Source: Pseudoramibacter alactolyticus
Lineage (GTDB): Bacteria > Bacillota > Clostridia > Eubacteriales > Eubacteriaceae
NCBI RefSeq assembly: GCF_050908235.1
Contig: NZ_CP194340.1
Strand: one strand, 5' to 3'
Length of the DNA: 64,000 nucleotides
The notes under the pieces were generated by a model that saw nothing but the letters and a program-made list of their open reading frames with translations, ran no database searches and was not told the origin of the DNA. Of this stretch, positions 48,631 through 58,793 are shown one piece after another (position 1 is the stretch's first letter; each line of letters starts with the position of its first letter). Both the position numbers and the translations under genes were made by a program.

Positions 48631-49968
48631 ATGACAGCTAAGATTTTAAAGAATGAAAAAAACGTCGTGACTTTGGAAATGTCCATTCCGAAGGATGATT
48701 TTCAAAAGGCGATGGATCAGTCTTACAAAAAGAACAAAAAACACTTTACCGTTCAGGGGTTTCGTAAGGGAAAAGCGCCAAGAAAGGTGATCGAAGCGCA
48801 CTATGGCAAGGGTGTTTTTCTGGAAGACGCCATTGAATTTGCTTTTCCGGAAGCTTATCAAAATGCTATTGAAGAAACCAAGATTGAACCGGTGACCCGC
48901 CCGGCGCTCGATAAAGTGGATGATGTCAGCGATGATGGTGCTGTTTTCGTGGTGAGCGTCGCGGTTAAGCCGGAAGTGACCCTGGGCGACTACAAAGGGG
49001 CAGAAATCCCGGTGCTTGAGCCCGCGGTTGAAGATACCGATATTGAAGAACGCCTGAAGAAAATGCAGGATCAGAATTCCCGTTTGGTGACTGATGACGA
49101 AGCGGAAGCCGCTAACGGCGATACCGTTGTGATCGATTATGAAGGCTTTGTCGACGGCGAAACTTTTGACGGCGGCAAGGACGAAGGCTACAGCCTTGAA
49201 TTGGGCAGCAGCACCTTTATTCCGGGATTTGAAGACCAGCTGGTCGGAGTAAAATCCGGCGATGACAAAGAAGTCAATGTGACGTTCCCGGAAAACTACC
49301 ATTCGGCAGATCTTCAGGGTAAAGATGCGACATTTAAAGTGCACGTGGTTGAAGTCCAGCGCAAAGAGCTGCCGGAACTCGATGACGAATTTGCCAAAGA
49401 CGTCAGTGAATTTGACACCTTAGACGAAGTGAAGGACGATTTGCGCAGCAAAATTGCGGAAGAAAAGAAAAACGCACAACTCAACGTGGCACGCACGCAG
49501 GCGCTTGAACACGCCGTCGAAACCGCCGAAATTGACGTGCCGGATATGATGGTGGAGGAAGAAGTCGACCGCCAGTTTGACAATATGCGCCAGCAAATGA
49601 GCGGACAAGGGCTCTCCATGGATGACTATTTTAAATTCACCGGTCAGAGCCGCGAAGTCTTTAAAGAATCCATCGCACCGGATGCCGTCAAGAACATCAA
49701 GGCAGACCTAGTGCTTGAAGCCATCGGCAAAGCGGAAGGCATTGAACCGACCGAAGAAGAAACCGACGATGAAATCAAAGAATATGCCCAGGCTTTTAAT
49801 CAGGAATTTGATAAATACAAAGAATCCCTGGATGACCGCATGAAGGAATATATTGTCGATTCCATCAGGCGCCGGAAGACGTTGGATATGCTGGTAGACA
49901 CTGCCAAACAGGTTGAAAATTTTAAAGAAAAGCAGCAGGCTGAAGCAGCGCCGGCAGACGCCGAATAA
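48631..49968 (+). CDS. tig: Trigger factor
   Basis: 445-residue ribosome-bound chaperone and prolyl isomerase. The N-terminal ribosome-binding loop reads GFRKGKAPRKVIE. The FKBP-type domain spans about 150-245 (GDTVVIDYEGFVDGETFDGG, then LGSSTFIPGFEDQLVG), and the C-terminal helical arms make up the rest. Start ATG 48631 with TTGGAGGAT upstream. Classic first gene of the tig-clpP-clpX set. Confidence 0.97.
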   Translation: MTAKILKNEKNVVTLEMSIPKDDFQKAMDQSYKKNKKHFTVQGFRKGKAPRKVIEAHYGKGVFLEDAIEFAFPEAYQNAIEETKIEPVTRPALDKVDDVSDDGAVFVVSVAVKPEVTLGDYKGAEIPVLEPAVEDTDIEERLKKMQDQNSRLVTDDEAEAANGDTVVIDYEGFVDGETFDGGKDEGYSLELGSSTFIPGFEDQLVGVKSGDDKEVNVTFPENYHSADLQGKDATFKVHVVEVQRKELPELDDEFAKDVSEFDTLDEVKDDLRSKIAEEKKNAQLNVARTQALEHAVETAEIDVPDMMVEEEVDRQFDNMRQQMSGQGLSMDDYFKFTGQSREVFKESIAPDAVKNIKADLVLEAIGKAEGIEPTEEETDDEIKEYAQAFNQEFDKYKESLDDRMKEYIVDSIRRRKTLDMLVDTAKQVENFKEKQQAEAAPADAE

Positions 49969-49985
49969 TTGAGGCTATCGATATT

Positions 49986-50570
49986 ATGAATTTAGTGCCA
50001 ATGGTGATTGAACAAACGGGGAGAGGCGAAAGATCTTTCGATATTTATTCCCGCTTGCTCAAAGAAAGAATTGTTTTCTTGGACGGTGAAATCACCGACG
50101 AGACAGCGAGTCTCGTGGTGGCGCAACTGGTGTTTTTGGAGGCAGAAAATCCGGATGAGGATATTTTTATGTATATCAACAGTCCGGGCGGCTCTGTTAC
50201 GGCCGGCTTCGCCATTATGGACACGATGAATTTCATCAAGTGTGACGTATCGACCCTGTGTTATGGGATGGCTGCCTCCATGGGCGCATTTTTGCTGGCG
50301 GCCGGCGCCAAGGGCAAGCGTCAGGCACTGCCGAATGCAGAAATCATGATTCACCAGCCGCTGGGCGGTGCACAGGGGCAGAGCTCCGACGTAGAAATCC
50401 ATGCGCGTCATCTGCTTGAAACCAAGGAAAAACTGAATCGGATTTTGAGTGAAAATTCCGGTCAGAGTTTCGAAACAATTGTGAAAGATACGGATCGCGA
50501 TCATTTTATGAGTGCAGAAGAAGCCAAAACCTATGGCCTAATAGACCAAGTAATCACATCCCGTGATTAA
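49986..50570 (+). CDS. clpP: ATP-dependent Clp protease proteolytic subunit
   Basis: 194-residue serine protease subunit forming the double-heptamer chamber. Catalytic triad: Ser in GMAASMGAFLLAAG, His in MIHQPLGGAQGQ, and Asp in the DRDHFMSA region. N-terminal MNLVPMVIEQTGRGERSFDIYSRL is typical. Start ATG 49986, ribosome site GAGGC. Followed 29 bases later by its partner clpX. Confidence 0.97.
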   Translation: MNLVPMVIEQTGRGERSFDIYSRLLKERIVFLDGEITDETASLVVAQLVFLEAENPDEDIFMYINSPGGSVTAGFAIMDTMNFIKCDVSTLCYGMAASMGAFLLAAGAKGKRQALPNAEIMIHQPLGGAQGQSSDVEIHARHLLETKEKLNRILSENSGQSFETIVKDTDRDHFMSAEEAKTYGLIDQVITSRD

Positions 50571-50599
50571 AGGCGCAGCTGAAAAGGAGAAGAATAGCG

Positions 50600-51895
50600 A
50601 TGTCAGATTACGATCATTCCGACGGCATTAACCAGGTTCGCTGTTCATTTTGCGGGAAAACGCAGGCGCAGGTCAAGCGAATGGTCGCAGGACCAGGTGT
50701 TTATATCTGTGATGAATGTGTATCGCTGTGTCAGGAAATTATCGACAGCGAAAGCGAATCAGAACCGATCCTTTATACGGAGGTGCCGACGCCGAAGGAA
50801 ATTAAAGCGGCATTAGATACCTATGTTATCGGCCAGGATGAAGCTAAAAAAGCGCTGTCGGTTGCTGTGTATAACCACTATAAACGCATCAATGCGGCGG
50901 AAACCGATGACGATGATGTTGAAATTCAAAAAAGCAATATTTTATTGATTGGCCCGACGGGCTCGGGTAAAACGTTGCTGGCTCAGACCTTGGCCAGAAT
51001 TTTGGACGTGCCCTTTGCCATTGCTGACGCCACGACTTTAACGGAAGCCGGCTATGTCGGTGAAGACGTCGAAAATATTTTGCTCAAGCTTTTGCAGGCA
51101 GCCGATATGGATATTGAACGTGCCGAAAAGGGCATTATCTATATCGATGAGATTGATAAAATCTCCAGGAAGAGTGAAAATCCGTCGATTACCCGCGATG
51201 TGAGCGGTGAAGGCGTGCAGCAGGCTCTGCTCAAGATTTTGGAGGGGACGGTTGCCAATGTGCCGCCGCAAGGCGGGCGCAAGCATCCCCAGCAGGAATT
51301 CATCCAGCTGGATACGAAGGATATTTTGTTTATCTGCGGCGGTGCTTTTGACGGTATTGAAGAAGTTATTGCAAAGCGGCTTGAAAAAGGGTCGATTGGC
51401 TTTGATGCCACCATTCGAAGCCGTGTCGAAAAAGAAGACGACGCGATGATGGAAAAAATCGTTCCTCACGATATTTTGAAATACGGCTTGATTCCTGAAT
51501 TTATCGGGCGGATTCCCGTCATTGCGACGCTCAAGCATTTGGATGAAGAGGCGCTGATTAATATCCTGACAGAGCCTAAAAACGCGTTGGTCAAGCAATT
51601 TCAAAAGCTTCTCAGACTCGAAGATGTCGATTTGACATTTGAGCCGGAAGCCTTGTCTGAAATTGCAAAAAAAGCCATGGCGACAAAAACCGGTGCCCGG
51701 GGATTGCGCGGAATTATCGAAAGGGTCATGATGGATTTAATGTATGAAGTGCCCTCAGAGTCGGATATTTCACACATCACCATTACCAAAGACATGATCA
51801 TTGATCAAGGCGGACCGATGATTGAACGCAATCGTGCGACGGAAAAAGAGGATGCCGAAACCATTGAATCGGCGACGGATTCCCATGTGTCTTAA
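50600..51895 (+). CDS. clpX: ClpX unfoldase
   Basis: 431-residue AAA+ unfoldase feeding ClpP. N-terminal zinc domain with Cys at CSFCGK and CDECVSLC; Walker A GPTGSGKTLLAQ near residue 120; Walker B IIYIDEIDKIS; ClpP-binding IGF loop (SIGFDATI) near 270; sensor 2 TGARGLR. Start ATG 50600 after AAAAGGAG. Ends at a terminator, separating it from the second lon. Confidence 0.97.
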   Translation: MSDYDHSDGINQVRCSFCGKTQAQVKRMVAGPGVYICDECVSLCQEIIDSESESEPILYTEVPTPKEIKAALDTYVIGQDEAKKALSVAVYNHYKRINAAETDDDDVEIQKSNILLIGPTGSGKTLLAQTLARILDVPFAIADATTLTEAGYVGEDVENILLKLLQAADMDIERAEKGIIYIDEIDKISRKSENPSITRDVSGEGVQQALLKILEGTVANVPPQGGRKHPQQEFIQLDTKDILFICGGAFDGIEEVIAKRLEKGSIGFDATIRSRVEKEDDAMMEKIVPHDILKYGLIPEFIGRIPVIATLKHLDEEALINILTEPKNALVKQFQKLLRLEDVDLTFEPEALSEIAKKAMATKTGARGLRGIIERVMMDLMYEVPSESDISHITITKDMIIDQGGPMIERNRATEKEDAETIESATDSHVS

Positions 51896-51913
51896 TTAAT
51901 TTCATCTCGATCG

Positions 51914-51942
51914 AAAAGGCAATCACCATGATTGCCTTTTTT
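51914..51942 (+). terminator. Terminator between clpX and lon
   Basis: AAAAGGCAATCA-CCA-TGATTGCCTTTTTT, 19 bases after clpX. Confidence 0.9.
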
Positions 51943-51991
51943 CGCATCGCGAAATAACCAGACAGGTGGCAGATGGACGAGGAGCAAATAT

Positions 51992-54379
51992 ATGAATTTA
52001 GAAAAGATAAATGCATCTGAAGACAATGTGATTCCGCCTTCAGAACTGTTGATGGTTGGCCCGGATGACGACCAATTATCTTTACCGCTAATTCCAGTGC
52101 GCGGAATGGGCGTGTTTCCAGGTATGGTTTTGCATTTTGATGTGAACCGGCCGAAATCCATGGCGGCTTTGGAAGCAGCGATGGAAGCCAATCAGGTGGT
52201 TTTTTTAGCAGAGCAGAAGAATCCAGAGACCGAATCACCCGAAATTGACGATTTGTATGACGCGGGTTGTGTGACGCGGATCAAGCAAATGCTCAAGATG
52301 CCGGGACACGCTGCTCGCGTATTGGTGGAAGTTGTGGCCCGCGGTGCCATTGAGGCCTATCTTCAGACGGATCCTTATTTCGCGGTACAGTTTCACTATC
52401 TGGTCTCCGAATTTGAAATGACCCAGGAAAGTGAAGCCTTGCAAACGCTGGTGAAGTCGACTTTTGTGCGTTATATGCAGGAAACGCATAAGCTCCCCAA
52501 TGATTTTGATGAGGCGTTAAGCATGAGCGACGATCCGGATCATCTGATTGATCTGATCTGCTCCAATTTGACGTTGGATTTGTCGGCGGCTCAGGAAATC
52601 CTGCGGGAGACGAACGGTGAACAACGTTTGATGCTGGTTTATCGGACTTTGGTCAGTGATTTATCAATGATTCAGATTGAGCGCGGCATCACGGAAAAGG
52701 TTCGAGACGAGATCGATAAAAATCAGCGGGAATATATCTTGCGAGAGCAAATTAAAGTGCTGCAAGACGAGCTGAACGGCGGCGAGGCCGGAGAAGATCT
52801 GATCGACCAGTACCGGCGGCGTGTGGCAGATAAAAATCTCAGTGAAGAAGTGCAGGCCAAGGCTGAAAATGAAATCAGTCGCCTGGAAAAGATCCAGGAG
52901 GGCTCTCCGGAAGCGGGTGTTATCCAGGATTACCTCGATTGGATTTTAGATTTGCCCTGGAATGACGCTTCGGAAGACCGCATTGATGTGAGCGTGGCGC
53001 GGAAGATTCTAAATCAGGACCACTACGCGCTGGATAAAGTGAAGGAACGAATTCTGGAATATATTTCCGTATTGCAACTGACGGGGACGATGAAGGCCCC
53101 CATTCTTTGCCTGGTGGGACCGCCGGGGGTCGGTAAAACATCTATTGCCAAATCCATTGCCAGGGCATTGGGCCGCAAATATGTGCGGATGTCTTTGGGC
53201 GGTGTGGGGGATGAAGCGGAAATCCGCGGGCATCGCCGGACCTATGTGGGGGCGATCCCCGGCCGGATCCTCTACCATCTCAAGCAGGCCGGAACCAATA
53301 ATCCGCTGTTTTTGTTGGATGAGATTGATAAAATAAGTCAGAATTTTCGAGGAGATCCGGCGGCGGCGTTGCTTGAAGTGCTCGATCCGGAACAGAACAG
53401 CACCTTTACCGATCATTATCTGGAGCTGCCCTTTGATTTATCCCATGTGCTCTTTTTAACGACGGCCAATTCGCTTTCGACGATTCCGCGGCCGCTTTTG
53501 GATCGGATGGAAGTGATCGAGGTTAATGGTTATGTCGAAGAGGAAAAGCAGGAAATCGCCCGGCGTTATCTCGTGCCAAAACAATTGGAAGCCCACGGCC
53601 TGACCAAACAGCAGGTGAGCATGAGTAAGGGCGCGATCAAAGACATTGTTAATTATTATACGAGAGAATCCGGTGTACGCGAGCTGGAACGGGAAATCGC
53701 AAAGGTCTGCCGCGTCGCGGCCCGGGATATCGTCGAGAATCATAAGGATAAAATCGCGGTGTCTGTGCGCAATTTAGAAACATTTTTAGGCAGTCACCGC
53801 TACAGCTACGAGAAGATTCAAAAAGGAACGATTATCGGTTTGGTCAACGGTCTCGCCTGGACGGCCGTCGGCGGGGTCACCCTTGAAATCGAGGTGCTGG
53901 CGGTTGACGGCAGCGGCAAGACGATGATCACCGGCAAACTCGGCGACGTGATGCAGGAATCCATTAAGGCCGCAATGGGCTTTATTCGTTCGCGCGCCGA
54001 AGCTCTGGGGATTCAGCCGGACTTCTTTGCGAAAAAGGACATCCATCTGCACGTGCCGGAGGGAGCGGTGCCCAAAGACGGCCCGTCGGCCGGGATCACC
54101 ATGGCGACGGCGCTTATCTCGGCACTGACCGGGCGGCCGGTGCCGCAAAATCTCGCGATGACCGGCGAGATCACGCTGTTGGGACGGGTATTGCCCATCG
54201 GCGGTCTGCGGGAAAAACTGACGGCGGCTCACCGTGCCGGGATTACCGAGGTAATCATTCCCGAAGAAAATCAAAAAGATTTGGAAGAAGTGCCGGATTC
54301 TGTTTTATCAGCGCTTGATATCCATCCTGTCAGCAAGATGGATGAGGTTATCGACTTGGTTTTTGGAGCGGCAAAATGA
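51992..54379 (+). CDS. lon: ATP-dependent protease LonA (second paralogue)
   Basis: 795-residue AAA+ serine protease. Canonical N-domain opening LPLIPVRGMGVFPGMV, coiled coil about 195-300, Walker A GPPGVGKTS near 377, Walker B LFLLDEID, catalytic Ser in PKDGPSAGIT and Lys in GGLREKLTAAH. Start ATG 51992 behind GAGGAG; an earlier in-frame ATG (51932) lies within the clpX terminator. Its stop overlaps ysxC by 4 bases. Position clpX-lon-ysxC is the conserved one, so this is the housekeeping copy. Confidence 0.96.
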   Translation: MNLEKINASEDNVIPPSELLMVGPDDDQLSLPLIPVRGMGVFPGMVLHFDVNRPKSMAALEAAMEANQVVFLAEQKNPETESPEIDDLYDAGCVTRIKQMLKMPGHAARVLVEVVARGAIEAYLQTDPYFAVQFHYLVSEFEMTQESEALQTLVKSTFVRYMQETHKLPNDFDEALSMSDDPDHLIDLICSNLTLDLSAAQEILRETNGEQRLMLVYRTLVSDLSMIQIERGITEKVRDEIDKNQREYILREQIKVLQDELNGGEAGEDLIDQYRRRVADKNLSEEVQAKAENEISRLEKIQEGSPEAGVIQDYLDWILDLPWNDASEDRIDVSVARKILNQDHYALDKVKERILEYISVLQLTGTMKAPILCLVGPPGVGKTSIAKSIARALGRKYVRMSLGGVGDEAEIRGHRRTYVGAIPGRILYHLKQAGTNNPLFLLDEIDKISQNFRGDPAAALLEVLDPEQNSTFTDHYLELPFDLSHVLFLTTANSLSTIPRPLLDRMEVIEVNGYVEEEKQEIARRYLVPKQLEAHGLTKQQVSMSKGAIKDIVNYYTRESGVRELEREIAKVCRVAARDIVENHKDKIAVSVRNLETFLGSHRYSYEKIQKGTIIGLVNGLAWTAVGGVTLEIEVLAVDGSGKTMITGKLGDVMQESIKAAMGFIRSRAEALGIQPDFFAKKDIHLHVPEGAVPKDGPSAGITMATALISALTGRPVPQNLAMTGEITLLGRVLPIGGLREKLTAAHRAGITEVIIPEENQKDLEEVPDSVLSALDIHPVSKMDEVIDLVFGAAK

Positions 54380-55014
54380 ATGTCACGAAAGCGGAAATCA
54401 TCATCAGTGCGGTTTCATCAAAGCAATACCCTCAGGATCACCTGCCGGAATTGGTGCTGCTCGGCCGCTCCAATGTCGGCAAGTCTTCGTTTGTGAACAC
54501 GTTGATTCGGCGTAGAAATCTGGCCCGCACCAGCTCTCAGCCCGGGAAAACCCAAACGATGAATTTTTACCAGATCAACGATCTGTTTCGTTTCGTGGAT
54601 ATGCCCGGCTATGGTTACGCGCGGGTCTCAAAAAAATCCCGGGAAAAATGGGGCGCCATGATTGAGACCTATCTGCAGAAACGGGAAAACCTCGCCGGTG
54701 TATTTTTGCTGGTGGATTCCCGGCATGAGCCCAGCGAAGATGACGAACTGATGTTTAACTGGCTGACCTATTATGGCCTGGTGCCAATGGTGGTGATGAC
54801 AAAATTTGACAAGCTTAATGCCATGCGCAAGCGCAAGGCACTTAACAATATCGCAGCGACTTTTCATTTGCCCACCAAGGATGTGATCCCCTTTTCTTCG
54901 GTGGAAAAAGACGGCTATGACACGGCTTGGGAGCGCATTGAAACGGCACTTGAGGCTTATTGCGCCCGAAACGAAGGCCGGAATCAATCGCAAGATCCGT
55001 CAGGCTATGTGTAA
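54376..55014 (+). CDS. ysxC: Ribosome biogenesis GTPase YsxC/EngB
   Basis: 212-residue GTP-binding protein for 50S assembly. G1 GRSNVGKSSFVN, G2/switch region TSSQPGKTQTMNFY, G3 VDMPGYGYA, G4 TKFDKL, G5 SS in FSSVEKDGY. Start ATG 54376 inside the end of lon. The last residues overlap queG. Confidence 0.97.
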   Translation: MNVTKAEIIISAVSSKQYPQDHLPELVLLGRSNVGKSSFVNTLIRRRNLARTSSQPGKTQTMNFYQINDLFRFVDMPGYGYARVSKKSREKWGAMIETYLQKRENLAGVFLLVDSRHEPSEDDELMFNWLTYYGLVPMVVMTKFDKLNAMRKRKALNNIAATFHLPTKDVIPFSSVEKDGYDTAWERIETALEAYCARNEGRNQSQDPSGYV

Positions 55015-55939
55015 ACGCATATTGGCAATTGTCGACGAGGCGCAGATTCGCGCCCTGGCCAGAACTTTAAATATTCCGCTGATCGGGATAACCGATCCGA
55101 CGCCTTTAAACAATTTTTTGCCGCGGCTTCAAGCGCGACAAGGGGCTAACGGCAGAACCATCCCGTTTGTGCGTACTGAAGCGGAAAAACGCATTGATTT
55201 TCGCTCGGTCATGCCGACCGTTCAAACGGTGATTGTGATTGGCGTGCCCTATCCGCTTTTCCCGGAAAGAGCCGCCGTGCCGGGCGAGGGACGCATTGCG
55301 TCTGTGGCTTGCGGCGAAGATTATCATCGGGTGGTGGGGAGAAAGATGGCTGCTTTGGTGGCGGCACTGAAAGATTTGAGCCCGGAGCCTCATGCTTTTC
55401 AAACCTATGTCGACAACAGCTGCCTGATTGATAAAGCTTCGGCCTGGCGTGCGGGACTGGGTTTTTTCGGGAAAAATAATCTGCTGATTCATCCAGATTA
55501 TGGGTCGGCTTTTAACATCGGTCAAATCTTGACCGATCTGCCGGTGGCTTTTACCAAGGCGGCGCCGATGCCTTGCCGGTGCGGTGATTGTGATCGTTGC
55601 TTGAAGGCCTGCCCGACGGGAGCATTGGGGGAAGGCTTTGCCTTGGATTACACGCGTTGCCTTTCCAATTTGACCCAGCAAAAGCGATTGTTGCCCGAAG
55701 AGGCAACACACATCCAAACTTTTGTTTATGGCTGTGACTATTGTCAGTGGAGCTGTCCTTTCAATCGAAAAGCGGCGACCATTTCCGCGACGCAGGCTTA
55801 TGGTGACTTGGAAATGCTTTCAGAGATAGCCGAAGCGGATTTCGAAACAAATTTCGGTGAACGATCCCTTGCCTGGCGGGGGGCAGCCGTCCTCAGGCGC
55901 AATGCACGCTTGGTAAAGGCTAAAAATACGAAAAAATAA
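55007..55939 (+). CDS. queG: Epoxyqueuosine reductase
   Basis: 310-residue cobalamin-dependent iron-sulfur enzyme for the last step of queuosine tRNA modification. Two 4Fe-4S motifs: CRCGDCDRCLKACPTGAL and CDYCQWSCPFN. The B12-binding domain includes VDNSCLIDKASAWRAGLGFFGKNNLLIHPDYG. Start ATG 55007 overlaps the ysxC stop; no separate ribosome site is needed. Shorter than the ~370-390 typical of QueG, as the C-terminal HEAT-like repeats appear missing. No other queuosine gene lies here. Confidence 0.93.
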   Translation: MCKRILAIVDEAQIRALARTLNIPLIGITDPTPLNNFLPRLQARQGANGRTIPFVRTEAEKRIDFRSVMPTVQTVIVIGVPYPLFPERAAVPGEGRIASVACGEDYHRVVGRKMAALVAALKDLSPEPHAFQTYVDNSCLIDKASAWRAGLGFFGKNNLLIHPDYGSAFNIGQILTDLPVAFTKAAPMPCRCGDCDRCLKACPTGALGEGFALDYTRCLSNLTQQKRLLPEEATHIQTFVYGCDYCQWSCPFNRKAATISATQAYGDLEMLSEIAEADFETNFGERSLAWRGAAVLRRNARLVKAKNTKK

Positions 55940-56011
55940 TCAATTCGGTTGTATTAATGTTATAATAATGGCCTAATAAAATTTGAAATGTGATGAAGGA
56001 GTGGTTTGACG

Positions 56012-57505
56012 ATGGTACGCGTTCGCTTTGCGCCGAGCCCGACGGGCAATGTCCATGTCGGGAGTCTTCGAACAGCGCTTTATAATTATTTATTTGCCAA
56101 ACAAAATAATGGGCAGTTTTTGCTGCGTTTAGAAGATACGGATCGAACCCGCTATGAAGAAGGGTCAGTCGGAAATTTGCTGGATGCGCTTTACACCACC
56201 GGTGTTGTACCGGACGAAGGTTTGATGCTCGAAGACGGCAAGCCGGTTCAAAAAGGGGATTGCGGGCCCTATATCCAGTCGGAGCGGCTGTCGATTTATC
56301 AAAAATATATTCGACAGCTGCTGGACGAAGGCAAGGCTTATTATTGTTTTTGCACTAGGGAAAGACTGGACGATCTGCGGAAAAAACAAAAATCGGCCGG
56401 GGAAACCCCTCGCTACGATGGCCGCTGCAAACATCTTACGCCGGAAGAAATCCAGACACGCATCGATGCCGGTGAGCCCTATGTGATTCGCCTCAAGCTG
56501 CCTGAAGACACCGAAATCACTTTTGACGATATGGTCCGCGGGACGATTGCCATTAATACCAAAGAGTTGGACGATCAGGTGCTGATCAAAGCAGACGGTT
56601 TCCCGACCTATCACTTTGCCGTCGTGGTAGACGACCATCTGATGGGCATTACCCATGTGATTCGCGGGGAAGAATGGCTGCCTTCGACACCGAAGCATAT
56701 CTATTTATATCAATGCTTCGGGTGGGAGCAGCCTCAATATGTGCATCTGCCGAATATTCTAAATGCGGATCACAAAAAGTTGAGCAAGCGCCAGGGAGAT
56801 GTATCCGTCGAAGATTTTTTGCAAAAGGGATATTTGCCGGAAGCGCTGGTTAATTTCCTGGCGCTCCTGGGATGGAGCCCGGAGAGCGATCAGGAGATTT
56901 TCACGATGGACGAACTGGTGACCGTGTTTGACACATCGCGAATCAATAAGGCCGGAGCGGTTTTCGATCGGGAAAAACTCAACTGGATGAACGGCCAGTA
57001 TCTGAAGAATTTGCCGGATGAAACGATCGCAAAAGGCATTGCCCCCTTTTTGATTCAGGCGGGGGTTATGGATGAAAAAACCGCTGCCGAAAAACAGGAT
57101 TGGCTGGTTAAAGTGGCAGCGCTGCTGAAAGAACGTATTGCCTATTACGCCCAGGCGCCGGAGGCGTTGTCGGCTTTCCTCAATTCGGATTTTGTTATGG
57201 ACGATTCTGAAGAGGCGCGGGCCATCATGTCGGCGGACACCGTGCCGATTCTTTATGACGCGCTGGTCGAAAAAATTCAAAAGGCGGATATCTGGTCGGC
57301 AGAAACCATTCAGCAGTCGGTCATCAAAGCCATTCAAAAAGAACATAAGGCTGAAAGAATTAAAGGCAAAGCTCTTTACATGCCCATTCGGCTGATGATC
57401 ACCGGTGTGATGCACGGCCCCGATCTGGCGTTGATGATGGAAGTGCTCGGCCGGACGGAATGTCTGGCGCGGCTTGAGAAGTATCAGTTTTTGCGAAATG
57501 CGTAG
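56012..57505 (+). CDS. gltX: Glutamyl-tRNA synthetase
   Basis: 497-residue class I aminoacyl-tRNA synthetase. HIGH-type motif in RFAPSPTGNVHVGSLRTALYN; KMSKS-type motif KLSKRQGD; tRNA-binding C-terminal helical domain. A non-discriminating form cannot be judged. ATG 56012 taken as start (GAAGGAG 10 bases upstream); TTG 56006 is also in frame. TATAAT near 55960 supplies a promoter. Followed by secD 15 bases later. Confidence 0.96.
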   Translation: MVRVRFAPSPTGNVHVGSLRTALYNYLFAKQNNGQFLLRLEDTDRTRYEEGSVGNLLDALYTTGVVPDEGLMLEDGKPVQKGDCGPYIQSERLSIYQKYIRQLLDEGKAYYCFCTRERLDDLRKKQKSAGETPRYDGRCKHLTPEEIQTRIDAGEPYVIRLKLPEDTEITFDDMVRGTIAINTKELDDQVLIKADGFPTYHFAVVVDDHLMGITHVIRGEEWLPSTPKHIYLYQCFGWEQPQYVHLPNILNADHKKLSKRQGDVSVEDFLQKGYLPEALVNFLALLGWSPESDQEIFTMDELVTVFDTSRINKAGAVFDREKLNWMNGQYLKNLPDETIAKGIAPFLIQAGVMDEKTAAEKQDWLVKVAALLKERIAYYAQAPEALSAFLNSDFVMDDSEEARAIMSADTVPILYDALVEKIQKADIWSAETIQQSVIKAIQKEHKAERIKGKALYMPIRLMITGVMHGPDLALMMEVLGRTECLARLEKYQFLRNA

Positions 57506-57520
57506 TGCAAGGGGGAGAGG

Positions 57521-58783
57521 ATGACAAAGAAAAAGATCAATGGAAAATATGCCGTTGGGTTTGCTGTTTTTATTGCGGCACTGGCCTTTTGTGTTTATGT
57601 GTTGTTTCACGGCATTACCGTCGGCATTTACGACATTGGCAATATCAACAACCATATGAGCTATGGGTTGGATTTGACCGGCGGTGTTAACGTGGTGCTG
57701 CAGGCCAAGCCGACTAAAGGCAGCAAGTTGACTAACGAGAAGATGGAAAGCACGGTGGCGGCGCTTAAAAACCGCGTCGACACGCTGGGCGTTTCTGAAG
57801 CGACAGTGACGAAGCAGGGCACTAATCGCATTCGTGTGCAGATTCCGTCTATTTCGGATCAGCAGGAAGCCCTGGATATGATCGGCAAGACTGCTCAGCT
57901 GAAGTTTAAAGATCCCAATGGCAAAACCATTTTGACCGGGAATCACGTTACCGCGGCGAAGGCGGTTAACCAAAAGAATAACAGCGGCGTGACTCAGGCT
58001 GTCGTCTCCCTTAAGTTTGACAAAAAAGGAACCAAGGCCTTTGCAAATGCCACGCGGAAATACCTGGGGCAGACCATCACAATTAAACTGGACGGCGAAA
58101 CCATTTCGGCGCCGAAGGTGAATGCGGCGATCACCAATGGCGAAGCGGTGATTGAAGGCATGAAGAATATGGACGAAGCGTCCAACCTGGCGGAGCTGAT
58201 CCGCGGGGGTGCGCTGCCGGTCAAGCTGACAACGGTGCAGGCGACGACCGTCGGTCCGACCTTAGGTGCTAATTCTCTGGAACAAAGCATCAAAGCCGGA
58301 GCCATCGGGATTCTGGCAGTGCTGGTGTTTATGCTCGTATTTTACCGTGGACTCGGCATCATTGCGGACTTAGCATTGATTATTTTTGTCATGCTGGATC
58401 TGCTCTTCATGTCGGCGATGAAAGTGACGCTTACCTTGCCCGGGATAGCTGGTATGATTTTAACCGTTGGGATGGCCGTTGACGCCAATGTCATTATTTT
58501 TGAGCGCATCAAAGAGGAAGCGCGTGGCGGCGGATCGCTGCAGTCTGCTGTGAATGCCGGCTTTAAAAATGCGATGCGGTCGATTCTTGATTCGAACATC
58601 ACGACGCTCATCGCCGGGTTTGTGCTCTTTTTTATGGGGACCGGCTCGGCCCAAGGATTTGCGCTGACCCTGGTCGTTGGGATTATTTTGTCGATGTTAA
58701 CGGCTGTGGTGATTACCCGGCAATTGATTAAACTGGTGCTGGGTTCTAACCTCATCGGCACTTCAGCATTTTATGGTATTTAA
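57521..58783 (+). CDS. secD: Protein translocase subunit SecD
   Basis: 420-residue membrane protein that helps drive protein export with SecF and SecYEG. One N-terminal transmembrane helix, the P1 region beginning GLDLTGGVNVVLQAKP, and five C-terminal helices. The D5-type motif reads GIAGMILTVGMAVDANVIIFERIKEE, with the Asp residues linked to proton use in the family. AGGGGGAGAGG before ATG 57521. Confidence 0.96.
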   Translation: MTKKKINGKYAVGFAVFIAALAFCVYVLFHGITVGIYDIGNINNHMSYGLDLTGGVNVVLQAKPTKGSKLTNEKMESTVAALKNRVDTLGVSEATVTKQGTNRIRVQIPSISDQQEALDMIGKTAQLKFKDPNGKTILTGNHVTAAKAVNQKNNSGVTQAVVSLKFDKKGTKAFANATRKYLGQTITIKLDGETISAPKVNAAITNGEAVIEGMKNMDEASNLAELIRGGALPVKLTTVQATTVGPTLGANSLEQSIKAGAIGILAVLVFMLVFYRGLGIIADLALIIFVMLDLLFMSAMKVTLTLPGIAGMILTVGMAVDANVIIFERIKEEARGGGSLQSAVNAGFKNAMRSILDSNITTLIAGFVLFFMGTGSAQGFALTLVVGIILSMLTAVVITRQLIKLVLGSNLIGTSAFYGI

Positions 58784-58793
58784 GGAGGCAGTC

